Assembly (NCBI GenBank): GCA_021807655.1
Contig: JAKBCT010000048.1
Span: forward strand, 1 to 6,769
Origin: Actinomycetes bacterium
Lineage (GTDB): Bacteria > Actinomycetota > Acidimicrobiia > Acidimicrobiales > RAAP-2
Reading direction: 5' to 3'
Length of the DNA stretch: 6,769 bases
Below are positions 1 to 5,841 of this stretch, piece after piece. The notes beneath the pieces were generated by a model. The model saw nothing but the letters and a program-made list of their open reading frames with translations, had not been told where the DNA came from and did not search any database. The position numbers were made by a program, and so were the translations under genes. Every line of letters begins with the position of its first letter. Position 1 is the stretch's first letter.

Positions 1-478
1 CAACAAGGGGTGTTTCTTCGCCGGCGGCGACGCCGCGCCGTCGGACCGCACCGCCACGGTCGCCGTCGGTCACGGCAAGCGCGCGGCGCGCGGCATCGAC
101 GCGTACCTGCGCGACGCCGAGTTCGTCAGTGGCGACCGTCACGACCTGGCCACGGCCGACCACCTCAACACCTGGTACTACGCCGACGCGCCCAGGACCG
201 AGCGACCCGAGCTCGAGCGCATCCGTCGACAGACGAACTTCGAGGAGGTCATCGGCGGGCTCACCGAGGAGAACGCCCTCTTCGAAGCGCGCCGTTGCCT
301 CTCGTGTGGGAACTGCTTCGAGTGCGACAACTGCTTCGGGGTCTGTCCCGACAACGCGGTGATAAAACTCGGCGGCGACGTGAAGTACGAGTTCAACTAC
401 GACTTCTGCAAGGGCTGTGGGATCTGCGTGCGCGAGTGCCCCTGCGGAGCAATCGAGATGGTCTCGGAAGTGATCTAG
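1..478 (+). CDS. FAD/NAD(P)-dependent oxidoreductase, GltD-like, with C-terminal 2x[4Fe-4S] ferredoxin domain (5'-truncated)
   Basis: The frame entering at base 2 runs 158 residues to a TAG at 476-478; the N-terminal bulk lies outside the window. Residues 4-36 carry the closing FAD-site signature of GltD-type flavoproteins: CFFAGGD, then a TVAVGHGKRAARGIDAYL-like helix. A linker leads to a ferredoxin domain with two textbook [4Fe-4S] motifs of the form CxxCxxCxxxCP, at C105/C108/C111/C115 and C136/C139/C142/C146. An additional CxxC pair (C99, C102) precedes them, and C148 follows the second motif. Known relatives (COG0493 proteins such as KorC, PadH and BzdV) are cytosolic modules moving electrons between NAD(P)H, flavin and ferredoxin, often alongside 2-oxoacid:ferredoxin oxidoreductase subunits. 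Such a partnership here is inference, since upstream genes are not visible. A longer Arg-rich frame overlapping this one is a GC shadow. The family call is firm; the exact electron partner is unknown. Confidence 0.9.
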   Translation, partial: NKGCFFAGGDAAPSDRTATVAVGHGKRAARGIDAYLRDAEFVSGDRHDLATADHLNTWYYADAPRTERPELERIRRQTNFEEVIGGLTEENALFEARRCLSCGNCFECDNCFGVCPDNAVIKLGGDVKYEFNYDFCKGCGICVRECPCGAIEMVSEVI

Positions 479-480
479 AC

Positions 481-535
481 GAATCCCGTGATCAACACCG
501 CGCAAGCGATACCGACGTCGTCGCTCTCACGATTC
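481..535. repeat. Imperfect inverted repeat in the spacer between the oxidoreductase and EAL genes
   Basis: GAATC-CC-GTGA (481-491) can pair with TCAC-GATTC (527-535) apart from a two-base bulge. Nested inside, AGCGA (505-509) can pair with TCGCT (521-525) around an 11-base loop. The structure starts two bases after the TAG of the oxidoreductase gene, which suits a transcript 3' end. There is no T-tract behind it, so it is not a canonical intrinsic terminator. It may be RNA structure, a Rho-related element or chance. Confidence 0.3.
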
Positions 536-551
536 CCACAGAAAATTCTCC

Positions 552-566
552 ACTCATTTAATGAGT
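552..566. promoter_or_regulatory. Perfect 7-1-7 palindrome over the EAL gene start codon (possible operator)
   Basis: ACTCATT-T-AATGAGT is a perfect inverted repeat with 7-base arms and a single-base centre, and the ATG at 561-563 lies in its right arm. It sits in the most AT-rich part of the spacer (about 540-562). TTTAAT at 557-562 resembles a -10 box with one mismatch, but no convincing -35 is seen. A dimeric repressor site or an RNA hairpin hiding the start are both possible. No regulator family can be named. Confidence 0.3.
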
Positions 567-3500
567 CCTGTGGTAGCCATAACTGGTATGGACCCGCGCG
601 CGTTCCCCCACGGTGACGACCGCCTTCAGCGCGGTGAGGATCGGGGATTGACTTCGCCACCAGTGACACCTTCGACGTTCGAAACCGATTTCGAGCCGCG
701 CGTGGTGGCGGCGATTTGCCTGGACGAAGCGGGTGGCGTCGCGGACTTCGAATTCCGAGAGGTCAACGCGGCGGCGGCCGAGTATTTCGGGATGACCACG
801 GGCGACCTCGTTGGAACGCGCTACCGAACCATCATGCCCCGGGTCGAGACCACACCGTTTTGGGTCCACCTGGTCCGAGTGGCCGAAACTGGCGAGCCGC
901 TCGAACTCGAAGGTCACCGTCACTTCAACACGCGGCGCGACGCCGAGGTTGTCGTCGACGTACGGGCCACCCGCGCCGGAGACTGCGTGCACATATCGTG
1001 GCGAGACGTCACCGATCAGTCACTCATGCTCGCCCACTATCGACTCGTGGCCGAGAACGCCTCCGACACCGTCTTCCAACTCGACGGCGACGCCCAGATC
1101 CGCTGGGCGTCGCCGTCGAGTGCCCTCGTACTGGGCTGGTCCCCCTCGGATCTCGAGGGAACCAACGCCGTGAGCCTGCTCCACCCCGACGATGCGGCAC
1201 ACGTCGCGCACTGGACGAACGAGCTCGAGCAGCACCGCGCCACGAGTTTCGAAGCCCGATTGCGTCGAGCATCAGGAACCCACTCGTACTTCGCCATCAC
1301 CCTGCACGTGGTCACCACGCGAGACGGCGTGGCCGAACTCGTGGGAAGCATTCGCAACATCGACGCCGAGGTCGCCCAACGCGAATCAATGCGCTCGCTG
1401 AGCGAACGCTACCAACTCATCGCGGAGAACTCACTCGACGTCGTGGTGGTCGGCGATCCCGATGGCCAGATCTTATGGATCTTCGACACGGTCAAGCAGT
1501 TACTCGGTTGGCGACCCGACCAGATGATCGGCCATCATTTCGACGAATTCGTTCACCCCGACGATCTCGCCGAAGCACTTACCCAGCGAAGCGCAATGCG
1601 CCGCGGCGAACGAATCACCACCGAGGTTCGAGTTCGCCAATCCGATGGTGACTACCGTTGGCTCGCCGTCACCGGCCGCGACGTCCTCGACGACTCCGGT
1701 TCGGCGATGACTCGAATCGTCTCGTGGCGCGACGCCGAAGCCGAAGTAGCGCATCAAGCGGCGATGGCAGTCTCAGAGTCACAGTATCGACTACTCGCCG
1801 AGAACGCGTCCGATGTCGTGTGGCGCACCAGCGTCGACGGTGTCCTCGAGTGGATCTCGCCGTCAGTGCGCGACGTGCTCGGTTGGTCGCCCGATGACCT
1901 GATCGGACGATCGGAATCCGAGATCTGCGCCGACGTGGACGTCACGTCGCGCCTAGAGGCCCGCGCGCGAGTCTTACGCGGCCAGCGCGCAGAACCTTTC
2001 GATAGTCGATACCTCACGGCCGACGGAGGATTTCGCTGGATGCATAACCACTACCGTGCAATCACCGACGAGTTCGGTCGAGTGCACGCGATCGTCTCGT
2101 CACTCCACGACGTCACGGCGCTCGTTCGCGGCCGACGAGGACTCAACACCCTGGCCGCCGGTAACGCCATCCTCGTTCGCGCGGTGGGCGACGTCGACTT
2201 GTTGACCCAACTCTGTCAGAACCTGGTCGACGAAGGAGGCTACTTGTTCGCCTGGTACGGCCGTCCCTCGAACGACGCCAACCAGACCGTGAAGGTCGTC
2301 GCCTCGGCCAAGGAACACCGAGACTACCTCGAGAGTGTGACGTTCACGTGGGCGGACAACGAGCTTGGCCAAGGTCCCCTCGGCCGGTCGCTGCGCACCG
2401 GCGAAACCTACTTCGTCAGTGACTTAACGGCCTCGGCCAACTACCGGCCCTGGTTGACGTCGGCGCTCGCGCACGGGTTCCGATCCTCCATCGGGTTGCC
2501 CGTGTTCGTGGACGGCTACCTCGACGGGACCTTCAGCGTTTACAGCCCCTACGTCAACGACTTTGACGTTCAGGCCATCACCAATCTCGAAAACCTCGCC
2601 CTGCAGGTCGGAATCGGCTTGCAGCGACTCCGTGAACAGGATCGCCTAGCTCGGGCGCTCCACGAGAGCCACCTGCTCAATACCGCGATCGACCAGGCCA
2701 CGGAATCTGTGTTGATCACCGACGCGTCGGCCCGAATCCTCTACGCCAATCCTTCGACGACCATGACGAGCGGTTATTCGATCGACGAGATGCTCGAGCA
2801 GACACCAGCAATGTTCGCGAGTGGACTACACGACCATGACTTTTATCGAGACCTCTGGGGTGAGCTCAACGGCGGTCAGCCGTGGCACGGCGTCTTCACG
2901 AATCGGCGCAAGAATGGCGAACTCTACGATGAAGATACGAGCATCTCGCCCGTTTTTGGTAATGACGACGAAGTGATGGCCTACGTCGCGGTGAAACGAG
3001 ACCTCAGCATCGAACGCCAGCTCGAGGCACACGTCATGCGCGGCGATCGCGACGCCCAGGACATCGCCATGTTGATGCGCGACGTGCGACCATCGAGCAC
3101 CGTGGCCGCCACCGCTGAACTCTTCTGTGACGCGATGTTACGACTCGACTTCATCGACGCGTCGGCCATCTTCTTGCGCGACAGCGAAGACGAGTTCGTC
3201 GTCGCCGGATCGGCCGGCGTCACCATCGCCGAGCTCGAGCCTGGTCGGAATATCGACGTACTGAACGTCGCGAACTTCCTCACCCGCTCGGTGGATGGCG
3301 CGTGGTGGATCGACCTGGCAGAACCGGGTAGATTCAGCGACGAACCCCTCGTGCGCGCGGTGATTGGCACGGGGATCGAAGCGGTGACGATCGCGCCGGT
3401 GCGCTGGAAGGGTGACGTGGTCGGCGTTCTCGCGACCGGTTCGCGCGACCGCGCGAGCGTCGCGTTCACCCCGTCTCGACTCCCCCTGTACGAAGAGCTC

Positions 3501-4247
3501 GGTTCCTTCGCGGGCGGCCTCGTCGGTACCCAGGCCGAAGCGGCACGACACCTCGACTCATCGAGGCGATCGATTCTTTCGATCGTTGAGAACCGGTTGT
3601 TTCACCCGGTTTTCCAACCCGTCATCGATCTCGCTTCGGGTGCCGTCGTCGGCTTTGAGGCGCTGACACGATTCACTGACGGGCGACCACCCGACGAACA
3701 CTTCGCCCTCGCCGCATCCGCGGGGATGAGTGTGGAACTCGAGATCGCCTGCGCAACGTACGCGGTCACCGAGGCAGACTATCTGCCCACCGGAACGTGG
3801 TTCAGCCTCAATTTCTCACCGTCAGTCATCGCGCGCGACGACTTCCGACGGGTCATCACCGCCACGCAGCGCGACGTGGCCATTGAGATCACCGAACACG
3901 CACGAATCGACAACTTCGATGAGGTTCGCCGGGCGATCACCTCGGTCGAACGGTGTCGTCTCTTCGTCGACGACGCCGGCGTCGGCTACGCCGGGCTGCA
4001 CCACATCCTCGAGTTACAGCCCGACGTCGTCAAGCTCGACATCTCACTCGTACGCGACATCGATCACGACCCCGCTCGCCAGGCACTCGTGTCAGGGATG
4101 CGCCACTTCGCCGACTTGACGAACACGTTGTTGCTCGGTGAAGGTGTCGAGACGATCGAGGAGGCCGAGACACTGCGCTCGCTCGGCGTCGACTTCGGAC
4201 AGGGCTATCACTTCGGTCGACCCGCGTCCGCGACAAGTTTCACCTGA
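561..4247 (+). CDS. Multi-sensor cyclic-di-GMP phosphodiesterase, PAS x5 - GAF x2 - EAL
   Basis: This is a 1228-residue soluble protein with no signal peptide or membrane segment visible. Approximate domain order: PAS1 44-153, PAS2 160-272, PAS3 283-395, PAS4 408-522, GAF1 530-692, PAS5 705-818, GAF2 835-992, EAL 1008-1225. PAS2-4 share a repeated opening of the type Y-x-L-x-A-E-N, followed by LGW and (D/Q)xxxG blocks. The EAL domain keeps the residues known for catalysis and metal binding: E1033 in FEALTRF, N1084 in NFSPS, E1109 and E1112 in EITE, D1137/D1138, K1158 in VKLD, E1194 and E1197 in GEGVET, and Q1214 in GQGYHFGRP. EAL enzymes hydrolyse c-di-GMP to pGpG; with no GGDEF present, the protein should only degrade the messenger. 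Loop 6 reads DDAGVGYAGL rather than the usual DDFGTGYSSL. The ligands of the PAS and GAF domains are unknown; no LOV-type cysteine motif is seen. No Shine-Dalgarno precedes ATG 561, and ATG 588 (Met10) is an alternative, since the first ~40 residues look unstructured. GC is lower than in the flanking genes. Confidence 0.96.
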   Translation: MSPVVAITGMDPRAFPHGDDRLQRGEDRGLTSPPVTPSTFETDFEPRVVAAICLDEAGGVADFEFREVNAAAAEYFGMTTGDLVGTRYRTIMPRVETTPFWVHLVRVAETGEPLELEGHRHFNTRRDAEVVVDVRATRAGDCVHISWRDVTDQSLMLAHYRLVAENASDTVFQLDGDAQIRWASPSSALVLGWSPSDLEGTNAVSLLHPDDAAHVAHWTNELEQHRATSFEARLRRASGTHSYFAITLHVVTTRDGVAELVGSIRNIDAEVAQRESMRSLSERYQLIAENSLDVVVVGDPDGQILWIFDTVKQLLGWRPDQMIGHHFDEFVHPDDLAEALTQRSAMRRGERITTEVRVRQSDGDYRWLAVTGRDVLDDSGSAMTRIVSWRDAEAEVAHQAAMAVSESQYRLLAENASDVVWRTSVDGVLEWISPSVRDVLGWSPDDLIGRSESEICADVDVTSRLEARARVLRGQRAEPFDSRYLTADGGFRWMHNHYRAITDEFGRVHAIVSSLHDVTALVRGRRGLNTLAAGNAILVRAVGDVDLLTQLCQNLVDEGGYLFAWYGRPSNDANQTVKVVASAKEHRDYLESVTFTWADNELGQGPLGRSLRTGETYFVSDLTASANYRPWLTSALAHGFRSSIGLPVFVDGYLDGTFSVYSPYVNDFDVQAITNLENLALQVGIGLQRLREQDRLARALHESHLLNTAIDQATESVLITDASARILYANPSTTMTSGYSIDEMLEQTPAMFASGLHDHDFYRDLWGELNGGQPWHGVFTNRRKNGELYDEDTSISPVFGNDDEVMAYVAVKRDLSIERQLEAHVMRGDRDAQDIAMLMRDVRPSSTVAATAELFCDAMLRLDFIDASAIFLRDSEDEFVVAGSAGVTIAELEPGRNIDVLNVANFLTRSVDGAWWIDLAEPGRFSDEPLVRAVIGTGIEAVTIAPVRWKGDVVGVLATGSRDRASVAFTPSRLPLYEELGSFAGGLVGTQAEAARHLDSSRRSILSIVENRLFHPVFQPVIDLASGAVVGFEALTRFTDGRPPDEHFALAASAGMSVELEIACATYAVTEADYLPTGTWFSLNFSPSVIARDDFRRVITATQRDVAIEITEHARIDNFDEVRRAITSVERCRLFVDDAGVGYAGLHHILELQPDVVKLDISLVRDIDHDPARQALVSGMRHFADLTNTLLLGEGVETIEEAETLRSLGVDFGQGYHFGRPASATSFT

Positions 4248-5047
4248 TCGCGCTGGGCGAGCACCTCGACGCTCGGCACGAGGAAGAGTCCGTCAGGGTC
4301 GCGCGCCCAGCGGCGAAAGGCGTTCGCGAAGTCTTCGAGCTGCACGCTCGACGCGATGCCGGCCGCGAGGGCCTGGCCCGCGAAATCGCTCGCGGTCACG
4401 CGCTCGGCCCACAGTGCACCCCACCACCGTCGCTCCTCATCGGTGACGTAGGTCCAGTTGGACGAGGTGACCGTCAGGTCCGAAAACCCGGCCGCGCGCA
4501 CCCAGCGCGGCAGGTGACGTCCACCATCAGCCTCGGCGTGGTTCTCGCGGGTGAGTCGGTGGTAGACGTCGAGCCACTCGTCGAGCGCGGGGTCCGCCGG
4601 GAACCATGTGAAGGCCCCGTAGTCGGCGTCGCGAACCGCGAGGAGGCCGCCGACTCGTAGGACGCGCCCCATCTCGCGCAGCGCTGCGACCGGGTCGCTG
4701 AGGTGCTGGAGCACCTGGTGGGCGAAGACCACGTCGAAGGACTCGTCGTCGAACTCGAGCGCGTAGACGTCCCCCGTGTCAAAACGCAGGTTAGGGTGAT
4801 CCGTCGTCGGGTACGCCCCGGCCGCGACGTCGACCACGGTGGCCGCCACGTCGATCCCGACGACCGGGCCGGGCCCGACGCGCCGAGCGAGGTCGCTCGT
4901 TATGGTGCCCGGTCCGCACCCCACGTCGAGCAGCGACTGGCCCGGCGCGAGGTGGGCGAGCAGGAAGGCCGCCGAATTCTCGGCGGTGCGCCACCGGTGG
5001 CTGCGCAGCACCGAGTCGTGGTGTCCGTGGGTGTACCGGTCGGTCAT
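4208..5047 (-). CDS. Class I SAM-dependent methyltransferase (UbiE-like / Methyltransf_11)
   Basis: This 279-residue cytosolic enzyme has a Rossmann-fold methyltransferase core. Motif I is LLDVGCGPG (residues 39-47), which binds SAM. An acidic residue ending strand 2 is D66 in GIDVA, GDVYAL (92-97) follows, and the post-II/IV block FDVVFAHQVLQHLSDP spans 104-119. The helix REMGRVLRVGG (124-134) is typical of the Methyltransf_11 group. The N-terminus (MTDRYTHGHH, then SVLRSHRWRTAENSA) matches my recollection of an actinobacterial subfamily, which fixes the start at ATG 5047. That ATG overlaps the upstream stop in ATGA, implying translational coupling; no good Shine-Dalgarno is present. The methyl acceptor is unknown. 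Relatives are often annotated as ubiquinone/menaquinone-type methyltransferases without proof. The last ~13 residues after VEVLAQR look like an extension and are encoded antisense to the end of the convergent EAL gene. Confidence 0.93.
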   Translation of the reverse strand: MTDRYTHGHHDSVLRSHRWRTAENSAAFLLAHLAPGQSLLDVGCGPGTITSDLARRVGPGPVVGIDVAATVVDVAAGAYPTTDHPNLRFDTGDVYALEFDDESFDVVFAHQVLQHLSDPVAALREMGRVLRVGGLLAVRDADYGAFTWFPADPALDEWLDVYHRLTRENHAEADGGRHLPRWVRAAGFSDLTVTSSNWTYVTDEERRWWGALWAERVTASDFAGQALAAGIASSVQLEDFANAFRRWARDPDGLFLVPSVEVLAQRDQVKLVADAGRPK

Positions 5048-5841
5048 CGTGACGGATCAGACCCGACAACGGTCGCGCGCGCGGTGTAGACGTCGGTGCG
5101 GTACGCGAAGTCAATCGGCTCGCCGAGGGGCTCGATCACCCGGCGCACGTCCTCGAGCAGCGCGCGCTGGTCGGCGTCGTCCATGATCGAGACGTAGCTC
5201 GTGGTGAGCACGCGACGGTAGACCTGGTCGCGCGTGAGCAGTTGACGGTGCGCGAACTGGCGTCGCTCGACGTTCTCGAACGGACCCGTCTCGACGACCC
5301 GGGCGACGTCGTCGTTGCTCGAGTAGGGGCGGTGCACGTCCCAGCGCATCGCGTGGGTGAGCGCCGCCATCCAGTCGATCGACTCGTCGCGCTCGTTCCA
5401 GACGAGCGCGAGCCCGCCACCGGCCACGAGCACCCGGTGGATCTCGGCGAGGGCGCGCGGCGCGTCGAACCAGTGAAACGCCTGGGCCACCACGACGGCG
5501 TCCACGGACGCGTCCTCGAGCGGGATGGCGTCGTCGCGCCCGTCGAGCACCGTTACCCCGGGGGTCGTCGCGAGCATCGTCTCGCGCATGGACGACGACG
5601 GCTCGACCGCGATGATCTGTCCGACGCGGTCGCGGAGCTGCCGGCTGAAGATCCCGGTTCCGGCGCCGAGGTCGAGCACCCGCGAGGACCCGTCGAGTCC
5701 GAACCGGTCCACGATCGCCGTGATCGACGCCTCGGGGTAGTCGGGGCGAACTTCGTCGTAGAGCGAACCGTTGGCGAAGCCGTGTTCGCCTAGATACCTC
5801 GTGCGCTCACCTTCCACCGTTGGCTCCTGTTCGTCGGTCAC
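5044..5841 (-). CDS. Class I SAM-dependent methyltransferase, FHWF type
   Basis: This 265-residue cytosolic methyltransferase has motif I VLDLGAGTGIF (residues 55-65), E80 in IAVEPSSSM as the ribose-binding acidic residue, and the block DAIPLEDASVDAVVVAQ (104-120) running into AFHWFD (121-126). HRVLVAGG (135-142) closes the core. The RPDYP box (32-36) before the core and the FHWF box place it in a broad family that includes trans-aconitate methyltransferase-like proteins and many uncharacterised enzymes, so the substrate cannot be assigned. It is the middle gene of the operon: its GTG at 5841 overlaps the prpB stop in GTGA, and its TGA overlaps the next ATG in ATGA. An alternative GTG at 5817 (residue 9, giving 257 residues) has a much better Shine-Dalgarno, AGGAG six bases upstream, and may be the true start. 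The longer form is reported because of the overlap pattern. Confidence 0.92.
   Translation of the reverse strand: MTDEQEPTVEGERTRYLGEHGFANGSLYDEVRPDYPEASITAIVDRFGLDGSSRVLDLGAGTGIFSRQLRDRVGQIIAVEPSSSMRETMLATTPGVTVLDGRDDAIPLEDASVDAVVVAQAFHWFDAPRALAEIHRVLVAGGGLALVWNERDESIDWMAALTHAMRWDVHRPYSSNDDVARVVETGPFENVERRQFAHRQLLTRDQVYRRVLTTSYVSIMDDADQRALLEDVRRVIEPLGEPIDFAYRTDVYTARATVVGSDPSR
5824..5828 (-). promoter_or_regulatory. Shine-Dalgarno (AGGAG) that favours an internal GTG start at 5817
   Basis: On the minus strand AGGAG lies six bases before the GTG at 5815-5817, the ninth codon of the middle methyltransferase. The upstream GTG at 5841 has only a G-rich stretch (GGTGGGG) two bases away, which is too close for a standard site. 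The sequence therefore supports the shorter start, or dual initiation. Confidence 0.55.

Noticed and set aside
10..561. Plus-strand Arg-rich open frame of 183 codons overlapping the oxidoreductase end.
   Set aside because: Its translation is low-complexity Arg/Pro/His, while the overlapping frame contains two perfect ferredoxin motifs and the flavoprotein signature.
558..992. A 144-codon minus-strand frame opposite PAS1, ending at the spacer.
   Set aside because: No homology signal visible, and the plus strand encodes a recognisable PAS fold.
716..1651. A 311-codon plus-strand frame inside the EAL gene.
   Set aside because: Arg-rich with no motif; the main frame shows continuous PAS domains across the same bases.
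2981..3469. A 162-codon minus-strand frame opposite GAF2, and another of 137 codons at 3138-3551.
   Set aside because: Neither has a recognisable domain, and both lie entirely opposite a well-supported GAF domain.
4258..4283. Short hairpins (CGAGC/GCTCG and CCTCG/CGAGG) just past the EAL stop as a possible terminator.
   Set aside because: Five-base stems that exclude each other, no T-tract, and located inside the methyltransferase coding sequence; such stems are expected by chance at this GC content.
5242..5793. A 183-codon plus-strand open frame antisense to the FHWF methyltransferase.
   Set aside because: No domain motif; it exists because stop codons are rare opposite high-GC3 coding DNA.
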